Notes: generated from the sequence alone by a model not told the origin. A stretch of 14,626 nucleotides of DNA from Scalindua sp964584595 (GCA_964584595.1 CAZPAM010000067.1:1-14626), one strand, 5' to 3'; positions 7,620 through 14,626 are shown, counted from the first letter of the stretch. A program made the numbers and translations.

Positions 7620-9692
7620 TTATAAAGCCTTCATGAACTCAACAAGATCCTGCAACTCTTGATTACTCAGATGTGATGTAACCCCATGCATATCCTGTGT
7701 TGTACATGAATTATCTACGGTATTCATCAGAGTCTCAGCGCTACCATCATGGAAATATGTACCTGAAGCGTAAATATCTCTCAATGTAGGCGTATCAAAC
7801 TCTTTTACAAGATCAAGTCCGATAATTGGTACATCGTACTCTTCACCATAAGGATCAACACCGGTCTCCAGAACTGTTGTATTAAACACAGCTCCAGGAG
7901 TTGTCCTGAATCCATCAGCACCGATTCTACCTGTTCCAACGTCATGAGTCTGTGCGTCACTGAATAAGGCTCTTGGGTTCTTTGGATCACCAGGATGGCA
8001 CTCAATACATCCAACCTTAGGATCACTGAAAACTTTCCAGCCTCTCTTCTGTGCTTCTGTCAATGAACCATCTTCATTCCTGAAAGGACTTCCTGTAAAC
8101 TCTAAAGACCTGATGTAAGCAATCAAGGCCTCTAATCTCTCAGGAGAGAAATTCTCACTTCTGAACACAAATCCAGGGTCACGACCACACACCCTGTCGA
8201 TCGATGAAGCAGCTCCTACGATTTCATCAGGATGACCTGTGAATCCTTCATGCCTGAACGGAGGAAGATACCTTCCGCCTCGGATATACTTTGTGTTCTT
8301 CCAACTGCCCCATCCTTCATCTCCAAGATCCCAGATCAAGCCTGTTGTCTGACCTCTTTCATAGTGGCAGCTTGCACATGAATACTCACCCTGCAGTGTC
8401 CATGATGCTTCATTAAACTGGAACTGTCCATACCTAACCAATTCACTTCTGTATGGAGAGTGCTTTACCCTGTAATGTACTTCAGGAACTGTCAACGGCT
8501 CTCCCCTTGGAAGTGGCTCCCACACAAGACCTGTCTGTATGGTATCCATAACCTGAGGGTCATCACCTGTCTGAATAATTGACAAATCATTTGTGAAATA
8601 GTTTGCAGCGTATAACGTCTTATCATCCGGTGAAAGAGCAACTGAACTTGGGCCGAGGCCTACATTTACCCTTTTTACCAGATAATCAACCATCAAAGTC
8701 AGATCATTCTTCATGTCATCAAGCTCTTCTTGAGTACTTGAAGAAACGATAGCAAGCAACTTTTCCAGATCAAGGACAGTTACCCTGTGCATACTTCTAA
8801 TACCAATATAAACATACTTTCCGTCTTTACTAACTGCTAATCCATAAGGATTACCATCATAATTGTTGTGCTCATCCAGAGGCATGCTTGCAACCTTTCC
8901 ACCAGCCTTAGTCTCTACAACAGCAAGGTTGTTTGAGAATATCTGTGCATTCTCTGCTTCACATACAGGCAGCCAGTTCTTTGGCTGTTCCATTGTAACA
9001 AGCACATATGCTCCATCAGGCGTATACTCTATGCCTCTCAGGTTTGCGCTCTGATATATATTTCTGTGCTCAATAACCCTTCCTGATGCAAGATCTACAA
9101 AATCAATACCTCTGTTAATCTTGCCTGTTGTATCAAGAGCGACAGCCGCTGTTTTCCCGTCAGGGGAAATAGCTATATCCCTTGGGCCATAATCAGTTGT
9201 CCTGATCTCACCGATTTTGCTATTCATCGCAGTATCAATGATATCAACTGAATTCCACATACTACCGGAACAAGTTACATAAGCCTTTGACCCGTCTTGC
9301 GACAGTTTAATACTACAAGGCCAGTCACCAGTTTTTATTGTTTTAACAACTGCCTTGTTACCTACATCAATAACTGATACATTGTCACTCTCTGCATTAC
9401 AAACATACAAAGTACGTCCGTCATGTGAAAACACAGACGCTTCAGGTTGAACCTGAACAGGAACCTCTCCAGTCACTTTTTTAGACCTCGCATCTACAAA
9501 CGTCACGCTATGGCCTGACTGATTGGATATAGCCAACGTCCCGCCATCATCCGAAACAGACACGTGGAACGGAGAAGAGCAATCTGTTCTTACCCTTGTA
9601 CCCTGTATGAAGCCGGCACCGGCGCTTTGAGCCAATGCTAAGCTCAACACTCCAGCACCCAAGAAACCTAATAACCAAGCCTTTTTCTTCAT
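7620..9692 (-). CDS. hzsBC: Fused hydrazine synthase beta-gamma subunit (HzsB-HzsC fusion)
   Basis: One 690-residue reading frame combines two subunits that are separate genes in Kuenenia. Residues 1-26 are a signal peptide ending in QSAGA. Residues 30-375 form a haem-free beta-propeller (repeated SPDGKTAAVA-like and VxVIDxxxxKVV blade motifs), the HzsB part. Residues from about 400 form a diheme domain of the cytochrome c peroxidase/MauG type, the HzsC part, with CASCH at 439-443 and CIECH at 562-566. No second signal peptide lies between them. Cys502, Asp505 and His669 fall at a constant offset of 337 from Cys165, Asp168 and His332 around the gamma-I haem of Kuenenia as I recall them, so the peroxidase-like active site seems intact. 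The ATG at 9692 follows GGAGGTG by about 6 nt. It lies 41 nt downstream of the Cys-rich gene and upstream of hzsA. The fusion points to the Scalindua lineage. Confidence 0.94.
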   Translation of the reverse strand: MKKKAWLLGFLGAGVLSLALAQSAGAGFIQGTRVRTDCSSPFHVSVSDDGGTLAISNQSGHSVTFVDARSKKVTGEVPVQVQPEASVFSHDGRTLYVCNAESDNVSVIDVGNKAVVKTIKTGDWPCSIKLSQDGSKAYVTCSGSMWNSVDIIDTAMNSKIGEIRTTDYGPRDIAISPDGKTAAVALDTTGKINRGIDFVDLASGRVIEHRNIYQSANLRGIEYTPDGAYVLVTMEQPKNWLPVCEAENAQIFSNNLAVVETKAGGKVASMPLDEHNNYDGNPYGLAVSKDGKYVYIGIRSMHRVTVLDLEKLLAIVSSSTQEELDDMKNDLTLMVDYLVKRVNVGLGPSSVALSPDDKTLYAANYFTNDLSIIQTGDDPQVMDTIQTGLVWEPLPRGEPLTVPEVHYRVKHSPYRSELVRYGQFQFNEASWTLQGEYSCASCHYERGQTTGLIWDLGDEGWGSWKNTKYIRGGRYLPPFRHEGFTGHPDEIVGAASSIDRVCGRDPGFVFRSENFSPERLEALIAYIRSLEFTGSPFRNEDGSLTEAQKRGWKVFSDPKVGCIECHPGDPKNPRALFSDAQTHDVGTGRIGADGFRTTPGAVFNTTVLETGVDPYGEEYDVPIIGLDLVKEFDTPTLRDIYASGTYFHDGSAETLMNTVDNSCTTQDMHGVTSHLSNQELQDLVEFMKAL

Positions 9693-9733
9693 TCTTCACC
9701 TCCAAAACATAAAATTATAAAATTCTAACGTTA

Positions 9734-10330
9734 CTAAAAATCTGGAATATGAGGACAATTTCCTGACTCCCTGCAAAGGGTGTCAAGTTCTCCTCCACAA
9801 TCAGCACATTTACCGTAAGTCAATAAATGTTCTGCATATTCCTTCTTATGATCAATCTCAAACCCTGCTCCCGGTTCGGTAAACTCCTTACCACATTTTG
9901 TACACTTGAAGTCAAGCTTTGCTCTAGTCATATTAGCTGTTAAGTCATCATTGCACAATTCGCAAAAGCCAATGTTAAAAGCATAGCAAGCCTTTGCATT
10001 CTCACATTTATCATTTACGCAATGGTATGTTTTCCTTAAACATGACCAAGACTCTTCCATTTTATGCGTAGCAACCTCTTCACCCGCCTTGTGCTTCTTT
10101 GTATCCCAGATGTATTTCAGATTACCACATTCATTCCAGGTGAACACCTCTTTACACACTGTGCACCAAAACAACTTTTCATTCTCTTTCTTCGGGCATG
10201 GCTTTCCCTCCTCAGCTGCTGCAAAATTCATCTGGCTACCCAGGAACAAAACTACACAAATAAAGGCACTAAAAAACAATGCTTTCCCAATGTAACGTCT
10301 TAATGGATACACCTCTTCACCCCCTTTCAT
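9734..10330 (-). CDS. Secreted Cys-rich protein with zinc-ribbon-like CxxC pairs, function unknown
   Basis: I do not recognise this 198-residue protein. A signal peptide or anchor (hydrophobic from about residue 17, ending near FAAAEEG) sends it out of the cytoplasm. The mature part has about sixteen Cys, many paired: CTVC, CVNDKC, CELC, CTKC and CADC, the last two resembling zinc-ribbon or rubredoxin knuckles. None is followed by His, so these are not c-type haem sites. It is the first gene after the sigma-54 promoter and lies 41 nt upstream of hzsBC, so it is made together with hydrazine synthase. A role in metal delivery, assembly or redox protection is possible but is only inference from context. 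The start could be ATG at 10330 (weak ribosome site AAAGAGA) or GTG at 10312, which has GGGGGTG just upstream; the second would shorten the protein by six residues. Confidence 0.85.
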   Translation of the reverse strand: MKGGEEVYPLRRYIGKALFFSAFICVVLFLGSQMNFAAAEEGKPCPKKENEKLFWCTVCKEVFTWNECGNLKYIWDTKKHKAGEEVATHKMEESWSCLRKTYHCVNDKCENAKACYAFNIGFCELCNDDLTANMTRAKLDFKCTKCGKEFTEPGAGFEIDHKKEYAEHLLTYGKCADCGGELDTLCRESGNCPHIPDF

Positions 10331-10369
10331 TCTCTTTTAACAATATAACACGCAACGTAGTCAGTTTGA

Positions 10370-10384
10370 GCATATCACGTGCCA
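10370..10384 (-). promoter_or_regulatory. Sigma-54 (RpoN) promoter of the hydrazine synthase operon
   Basis: On the minus strand TGGCACGTGATATGCT carries the -24 element TGGCACG in full and the invariant GC of the -12 element at the correct GG-N10-GC spacing. It differs from TGGCACG-N4-TTGC by one base (ATGC). Transcription would start near 10358, about 28 nt before the ATG at 10330. The gene next upstream encodes a sigma-54 activator, which fits. Confidence 0.82.
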
Positions 10385-10443
10385 AAATACTTCATACCTA
10401 TACATTTGACGTAAGCCATTTAACACGAAAGCCTTGATTGACA

Positions 10444-10455
10444 ACTTTCGAAAGT
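10444..10455. promoter_or_regulatory. 12-bp palindrome upstream of the sigma-54 promoter (candidate activator site)
   Basis: ACTTTCGAAAGT is a perfect 12-bp palindrome centred about 92 nt upstream of the predicted start. A separate CGAAAG half-site lies at 10426-10431. The spacing is typical for enhancer sites of NtrC-type activators. Binding by the adjacent regulator is inference. Confidence 0.4.
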
Positions 10456-10470
10456 ACATTTCTAGCAGCA

Positions 10471-10518
10471 CAAAAAAACTGGCTCAAAGAAACCAATGTG
10501 GCAATTGCGACTGCCAGT
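10471..10518 (-). terminator. Weak terminator candidate after the response-regulator gene
   Basis: On the minus strand ACTGGC (10518-10513) pairs with GCCAGT (10483-10478) across a 29-nt loop and runs straight into seven T (10478-10472). The stem is only 6 bp. An overlapping dyad, TGGCA-N8-TGCCA (10499-10516), competes for the same bases; it could form an alternative hairpin or be a protein-binding site about 150 nt upstream of the hzs start. Confidence 0.4.
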
Positions 10519-10571
10519 AACTTATCAAAAACCAAATTAAATGTCAATTTTTTAATACGATTTCACTCAAT

Positions 10572-11963
10572 TTAGTTATTATTATCGTATTTTTCCAATC
10601 TATACCTGAATGTTCCCCTGGTGAGTCCCAGCAATTTAGCCGCCTTAGTTTTATTGTTTTTACTCTTTTTCAGCGCCTGCAAAACTAGGTGCTTTTCCAA
10701 TTCATCTATTGAAATTCCCTCTGGCGGCAAATTAAAATCCACCATCTTTAATATATTTCCTTTACCATTCTCATAGCCTGACACAGAATCTCTAACTAAA
10801 GCCTGTGGAAGATGTTCTTCTGTTACTAAGTCACCCTTACTCAGAATAACGGCTCTTTCCAGGCAATTCCTCAACTCCCTCACATTGCCCTCCCACCTGC
10901 TTGAAACAAGTATCTTTTCTACTTTCTTTGTCATTTTCAACGATAATTTACCCATTTTTGAAGAAAACTGTTCAACAAAGTCTCTTGCTAATGGCAAAAT
11001 ATCCTCAGGCCTTGCCCTCAACGGAGGTATATTTATGGGAAACACATTTACGCGATAATATAAATCTTCTCTGAATTGACCTTTTTTGACATACTCTTCA
11101 AGATTTCTATTGCTGGCACATATAATCCTTACATCAACTTTAATTGTTTCCGATCCCCCAAGCCGCTCCAGTTCTCTTTCTTCAACAACTCTTAACACTT
11201 TGGCTTGAACAATGGGATTCATTTCCGATATTTCGTCGAGAAACAGAGTGCCTCCGTTAGCCAACTCAAAACGGCCTTTCTTGCATTTCTCTGCACCTGT
11301 AAAGGCACCCTTTTCATAGCCAAACAATTCACTCTCTAATAAATTCTCTGGCAACGCAGCACAGTTAAGCGTAACTAATGGACCGCTCTTCCTTAAACTA
11401 TTAAAATGAATGGCCCTTGCTACAAGCTCCTTCCCCGTACCACTTTCTCCATAAATAAATACAGTAGAATCCGTTCTGGAAACATCTCCAGCTAATAAAA
11501 GCACTTCTAATATCTTAGGTGAATTACCAATGATATTTCCAAAATTATAATGCGACTCTAACTCCTTTCGAAGATATCTATTTTCCATTGTCAAAGATCT
11601 CATTTTCAGGGCTTTTTCCACTGCGACAGAAAGCGTACCATCTTCAAATGGTTTCGTAATGTAATCAAACGCGCCTTCCTTCATCGACTCAACCGCAGTC
11701 TCAATGGAGTCATCTCCGGTTACAACAATCACCGGCAGTTCAGGATCCATTGACTTTACCTGCTTCAAGAATTCCAATCTACCCACCTTAGGTACTCGCA
11801 GATCAGTAATGATTAAATGAAGCCTTTCGTGCTCAACGAAATCAACTATCGAAGTTACGTCTTGCGCCTTAACAACTTCGATATTTTCCATCTCGTCAAA
11901 GATAACCTTGATATTGCGTATTATACGTTCCTCATCATCAGTTATCAGCACCCTGCTAACCAT
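10572..11963 (-). CDS. Sigma-54-dependent response regulator, NtrC family
   Basis: A 463-residue transcription activator with the classic three-part plan. Residues 1-120 form a receiver domain with acidic Asp9/Asp10, phosphorylation site Asp54 (LIITDLRVP), Thr82 and Lys104. Residues about 140-375 form an AAA+ domain with Walker A GESGTGKE, the sigma-54-contacting loop GAFTGA and Walker B GTLFLDEI. The C-terminal Fis-type helix-turn-helix (NNKTKAAKLLGLTRGTFRYRL) binds DNA. All key residues are present, so it should be phosphorylation-responsive and able to open sigma-54 complexes. No histidine kinase lies in the window. The gene is 42 nt downstream of the cytochrome b gene and directly upstream of the sigma-54 promoter of the hydrazine synthase operon, its most likely target. 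Start: ATG at 11963 with AAAAGGG upstream. The signal it senses is unknown. Confidence 0.95.
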   Translation of the reverse strand: MVSRVLITDDEERIIRNIKVIFDEMENIEVVKAQDVTSIVDFVEHERLHLIITDLRVPKVGRLEFLKQVKSMDPELPVIVVTGDDSIETAVESMKEGAFDYITKPFEDGTLSVAVEKALKMRSLTMENRYLRKELESHYNFGNIIGNSPKILEVLLLAGDVSRTDSTVFIYGESGTGKELVARAIHFNSLRKSGPLVTLNCAALPENLLESELFGYEKGAFTGAEKCKKGRFELANGGTLFLDEISEMNPIVQAKVLRVVEERELERLGGSETIKVDVRIICASNRNLEEYVKKGQFREDLYYRVNVFPINIPPLRARPEDILPLARDFVEQFSSKMGKLSLKMTKKVEKILVSSRWEGNVRELRNCLERAVILSKGDLVTEEHLPQALVRDSVSGYENGKGNILKMVDFNLPPEGISIDELEKHLVLQALKKSKNNKTKAAKLLGLTRGTFRYRLEKYDNNN

Positions 11964-12005
11964 AAAAGTACCCTTTTAAAAATTGGAACAGCAAATTTTC
12001 GCTTA

Positions 12006-12917
12006 TCAGAACGCAAAAATACTAAAAATATCAAAATGAATATTTTTGGTCAAATCCACGAAAACAGAAGCAAGGGAACATATTAGCGACGACAACATGA
12101 AACCGACCATAAGCAAACCAACTCCAAGAAGCGGAAGCCCCATCAGCTTAGACACAAACTTGGCCTTACTAGATGCAGGCGGAACTTTAAGTTCCTCTAA
12201 TTGCCCTTCTTCTTTCAACCTCTCATAATAAGCACCTCTCTCGTGCTTAAAGTGACCTTCGTCAACCCTTCCAGTAAACATTGCCTCATCTACAGGTATA
12301 TTCTCAGGCAAGAGGTGGGTATGTAAAAAGTGAATGGAAAAGATGAAACCTGCCGCCAGCAAGGCTTCATACCTGTGAGCAACCAGTGCGATACTCGGTA
12401 GATCTATAAAGGTTGCAAGTTTAGCAGGTACTAAATTCGCAGATTGTACCGGGAACCAAAGGATAAAACCTGTAACAGCCATAACCATGGTGCCCCACAT
12501 AAGCGAAAGATATTCAAACTTTTCCCAATAGATATATCTTTCAAACTGTGGCCTTTTTCCCAATCTGAAAAACCACAAGATATCTCCCAGGACATTTAAT
12601 AAATCCTTTGGCTGAATTAACAAAGATTCCGGTCCCCAGAAAATATTCCTATTCTTCCTTACAAGGGTTTCAAAGGCTAGAAACGCAAAGTGTAGAAAGG
12701 TTGCAACAAAAGTTATTAGTGCACAAATCCTGTGAATATTTCCAGCGGTAGGATAACCTCCCATAAGATTATACAGGAAGTGAGCCCATCCATAATCTTT
12801 GAAAACCAGCGGCATTCCAGTTAACACCAACCCAAAAAAACTAATGATTATAAGAAAATGGCCAAATCGGTGAAACAGGCCAAATCTAAGATAAGTAGTA
12901 TTACCATTACTTGTCAT
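12006..12917 (-). CDS. Membrane cytochrome b subunit (FdhI / cytochrome b561-like)
   Basis: A 303-residue integral membrane protein with about four or five hydrophobic helices (near residues 17-40, 65-88, 140-160, 185-205 and 250-280). His residues placed as haem b ligands occur in FHRFGHF, GNIHRIC, FLHF, VAHRYE and HFLHTH, the pattern of diheme b subunits of formate dehydrogenase and thiosulfate reductase type complexes. These exchange electrons between the quinone pool and a c-type or iron-sulfur partner. The natural partner here is the multiheme cytochrome encoded just upstream, whose last codons overlap this ATG by 11 nt, so translation is probably coupled. AAAGGA lies about 8 nt before the ATG. 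Together they look like the quinol-linked electron-transfer module proposed to feed hydrazine synthase in other anammox bacteria. Direction of electron flow is inferred. Confidence 0.85.
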   Translation of the reverse strand: MTSNGNTTYLRFGLFHRFGHFLIIISFFGLVLTGMPLVFKDYGWAHFLYNLMGGYPTAGNIHRICALITFVATFLHFAFLAFETLVRKNRNIFWGPESLLIQPKDLLNVLGDILWFFRLGKRPQFERYIYWEKFEYLSLMWGTMVMAVTGFILWFPVQSANLVPAKLATFIDLPSIALVAHRYEALLAAGFIFSIHFLHTHLLPENIPVDEAMFTGRVDEGHFKHERGAYYERLKEEGQLEELKVPPASSKAKFVSKLMGLPLLGVGLLMVGFMLSSLICSLASVFVDLTKNIHFDIFSIFAF

Positions 12918-13923
12918 GTTCTGATTCCTTTCCTTTTCGCTCGTCCAACAATGTACCTAACCACGACAAAAGCATATGCGTTCCAAATTGTGCAAAGGTT
13001 ATTACTAAAATGCCCACATACATTACAAATAGAATTGTCAATATTATCTGCGGACTCTTTATAATGCCGCCGAGCTGACCAGGATCTTTCCTGATATTCA
13101 GCAATCCAACCACAGCAGATTTGTAATAACCAATATTTTTATATTGTGGATGCGCTATATGTTTAAGAAAGCTACCGCTGGCACCCGGATGACATTTACC
13201 ACACGTCTCTTTAGCCTTTTCCGGGCCCAGAGTAGACTCTGGATCTGATGAGTTCAATATGGTATGTTGGCCATGACAATCGACACACGTTGCTATATCA
13301 GTGTCTACATGCCCCATCGCTGTAACCTGGCCATGTAAGTTATTACGATATGAGTCATAGTATTCAGTATGACACCCACCACATTTTCCTATAGTATCCA
13401 TCCTGTGATACAAATCATCAGCCCTGGGAGTATCACGTTTAGACTTCTCTCCCGCATGACAATGTTTACAGGTAGGAAGCTCCACACCTTTTTCCCGCAT
13501 CAGATTTGCATGACTACCTTCCAAAAATGTTTCGGCAGGATCGTCATGACAAAATGTTATACAATCAACAGGCTGCAAATTAGGATAATGCTCACCTTCT
13601 GAATCTTCTAAATCGGCATGACAATCAATACAGTAAAAATCTTCACCGCCATGAGCAGATGCATGATATGCATCTTCATCAACCAGCATAGAGACAAGCT
13701 CAACTTCACCGGTAACAGGATCGATTCTTACCTTATCATCTACCTCTGCAGGATCAGTATGACACTCTAAACAGTCGCTATTCTCCTGAGCGAAGATATT
13801 TTCTGAAGAAAAAGTAGAAGTGAAAAACAAAAGACATGAAAAAAGACATGAAATAAATACATATCTACAAACTTTACTATCCCTATATATTTTTATCGTT
13901 GTTGTTTTCAGCAAAGATACCAC
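12907..13923 (-). CDS. Membrane-anchored heptaheme cytochrome c with one CX3CH motif
   Basis: A 338-residue exported cytochrome. GTG at 13923 is chosen because GAGGAGG stands about 10 nt before it; an in-frame TTG at 14001 has no such site. After a hydrophobic signal segment (about residues 20-45) come six CxxCH motifs at 51, 98, 152, 181, 213 and 241 and one longer motif, CITFCH, at 121-126. A C-terminal helix (about 292-319) and a short charged tail anchor it. His-rich spacers such as YHASAHGG, GSHANLM and NLHGQ could supply distal ligands. The overlap with the cytochrome b gene implies a complex that moves electrons between quinone and soluble haem proteins, plausibly hydrazine synthase. 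It resembles NapC/NrfH-type and other multiheme electron carriers only in motif pattern; I cannot name a closer family. Confidence 0.86.
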   Translation of the reverse strand: MVSLLKTTTIKIYRDSKVCRYVFISCLFSCLLFFTSTFSSENIFAQENSDCLECHTDPAEVDDKVRIDPVTGEVELVSMLVDEDAYHASAHGGEDFYCIDCHADLEDSEGEHYPNLQPVDCITFCHDDPAETFLEGSHANLMREKGVELPTCKHCHAGEKSKRDTPRADDLYHRMDTIGKCGGCHTEYYDSYRNNLHGQVTAMGHVDTDIATCVDCHGQHTILNSSDPESTLGPEKAKETCGKCHPGASGSFLKHIAHPQYKNIGYYKSAVVGLLNIRKDPGQLGGIIKSPQIILTILFVMYVGILVITFAQFGTHMLLSWLGTLLDERKGKESEHDK

Positions 13924-13952
13924 TTTATGATTTCCTCCTCTTGTTTGAAAGA

Positions 13953-13980
13953 AAGATAGTACATTTAAACAGTGGGTCAA
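13953..13980 (-). promoter_or_regulatory. Possible sigma-70 promoter of the cytochrome c / b / regulator unit
   Basis: On the minus strand TTGACC (13980-13975), a 16-nt spacer and TATCTT (13958-13953) match consensus at 5/6 and 4/6 positions. The start would be about 24 nt before the GTG at 13923, leaving just enough leader for the GAGGAGG ribosome site. Confidence 0.45.
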
Positions 13981-14029
13981 ACTTTCACTACAGCTATGCA
14001 ACTTCTATTAAAAAGTAGAACACAATCAT

Positions 14030-14060
14030 CTCCCCTCCTCATAAATTAAAAGGAGGGGAG
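14030..14060. repeat. GC-rich hairpin between the c554-like gene and the heptaheme gene
   Basis: A 10-bp perfect stem (CTCCCCTCCT / AGGAGGGGAG) with an 11-nt AT loop stands out in AT-rich DNA. No T-tract follows directly on either strand. On the minus strand its 3' arm looks like a ribosome site followed closely by ATG (14029) and an 11-codon hydrophobic frame ending at 13994. It may mark the 3' end of the upstream message. A weaker hairpin (14093-14098 with 14109-14114) lies nearer that gene's stop. Otherwise 13981-14155 shows nothing I can support. Confidence 0.55.
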
Positions 14061-14155
14061 CGAAAGCATAACTTACTACCGTTACTTTTTTAAAAGCTAC
14101 TAATATGAAGCTTTAATTTACAAATTAATTCCTAAAGAAACAAAAACCACTATTG

Positions 14156-14626
14156 TTACTTAGCATTAGGTGGCTTTTTCTTATACCACGGATCCTGCTC
14201 TAAATAACCCTTCCATTTCTTTTTGTCTGCCTTAGGCAAAACGTCATCTATAGCATCATGGTCTCTGTGATCATCTCTCCTAATATAATCTTGAGTAAAG
14301 AGCCTTTCTTTACCTTCACTATTTTTTGTACCTTCACACTTAGGGCACTTATTCTTGGCACCTGCATCTTCCCAGTGGCACTGAAGGCATTGTTCTTTTA
14401 TTGTCTTGTACTTATTTATGCCGGCTACGAGCAAGCCTGCATCGTATTGCGCTTTTCTGGCCATCATCGGATCATCTTTTAACAGTCCTTTAAACGCATC
14501 CTTACCTTTACCATTGTAATTCTTCTTTACCTTTATGTACCCTTCACCCGCACCATGGCACGCCTCACATCCAACGTTTTCAATAAAGTCCTTACTGCCC
14601 TGTTTAGACTTGCCCTTCTTTATCTT
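14156..14626 (-). CDS. Cytochrome c554-like multiheme protein, C-terminal part (start beyond window)
   Basis: The frame is open to the window edge, giving 156 codons with no start visible; the internal ATG at 14467 is not the real start because a haem motif lies in frame upstream of it. Haem sites are CEACH at residues 20-24 and CLQCH at 80-84 of the visible part. A third pair, CPKCE at 94-98, has Glu where the axial His would be, so it may be a metal knuckle or a decayed haem site. The VGCEACHGAG start and CLQCH spacing resemble cytochrome c554, the tetraheme electron carrier that partners HAO in ammonia oxidisers. The protein is very Lys-rich and ends without a membrane helix. It lies upstream of the electron-transfer genes in the same direction, though it is separated by about 230 nt with hairpins. 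Function as a soluble carrier is inferred. Confidence 0.75.
   Translation of the reverse strand, partial: KIKKGKSKQGSKDFIENVGCEACHGAGEGYIKVKKNYNGKGKDAFKGLLKDDPMMARKAQYDAGLLVAGINKYKTIKEQCLQCHWEDAGAKNKCPKCEGTKNSEGKERLFTQDYIRRDDHRDHDAIDDVLPKADKKKWKGYLEQDPWYKKKPPNAK

Noticed and set aside
10501..10516. Second sigma-54-like box TGGCAGTCGCAATTGC
   Set aside because: GG to GC spacing is 11 rather than 10, and no gene starts at the right distance.
13994..14029. 11-codon leader peptide upstream of the heptaheme gene
   Set aside because: A good ribosome site is present, but it is locked in a hairpin and a promoter candidate lies downstream of it, so it is probably chance.

Overview
The window reads as part of the core catabolic locus of an anammox planctomycete, most likely a marine 'Candidatus Scalindua' type. 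Three things support this: a hydrazine synthase alpha subunit (hzsA); a single reading frame that joins the hydrazine synthase beta and gamma subunits (an hzsB-hzsC fusion, which I recall as a Scalindua trait, whereas Kuenenia and Brocadia have separate genes); and HAO-type octaheme cytochromes c, all in AT-rich DNA. The taxonomic call rests on recalled family knowledge, not on a search. Every credible gene lies on the minus strand, so transcription runs from high to low coordinates.

Layout in the direction of transcription. (1) 14626-14156: 3' part of a c-type cytochrome resembling cytochrome c554, with its start beyond the window. (2) 13923-10572: a heptaheme membrane-anchored cytochrome c, a FdhI/b561-like diheme cytochrome b that overlaps it by 11 nt, and an NtrC-family sigma-54 response regulator 42 nt further on; this looks like a quinol-linked electron-transfer module with its own regulator. 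(3) 10384-4986: a near-consensus sigma-54 promoter, then a secreted Cys-rich protein of unknown function, hzsBC and hzsA, closed by a strong Rho-independent terminator; a hairpin without a U-tract lies between hzsBC and hzsA. (4) 4957-3046: a consensus sigma-70 promoter (TTGACA-N16-TATAAT), a 235-nt leader containing a nested hairpin, an HAO-like octaheme protein and a strong terminator. (5) 3023-946: trpB-trpA, with no clear promoter of their own. (6) 541-1: another TTGACA-N16-TATAAT promoter and the N-terminal part of a second HAO-like protein, cut by the window edge.

Working model. Quinol oxidised by the cytochrome b and multiheme protein could supply electrons for hydrazine synthesis by HzsA/HzsBC in or facing the anammoxosome. 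HAO-like octaheme proteins handle hydroxylamine or hydrazine. The sigma-54 promoter next to a sigma-54 activator gene suggests that the hydrazine synthase operon is switched by a dedicated two-component input, while the HAO genes have constitutive-looking sigma-70 promoters. Haem-site residues recalled from the Kuenenia hydrazine synthase structure fall at constant offsets in both HzsA and the HzsBC fusion, so the fused enzyme looks fully competent.

Several annotated starts were moved inward from TTG or GTG codons to codons preceded by clear Shine-Dalgarno sequences. Plus-strand open frames are shadows of the minus-strand genes.
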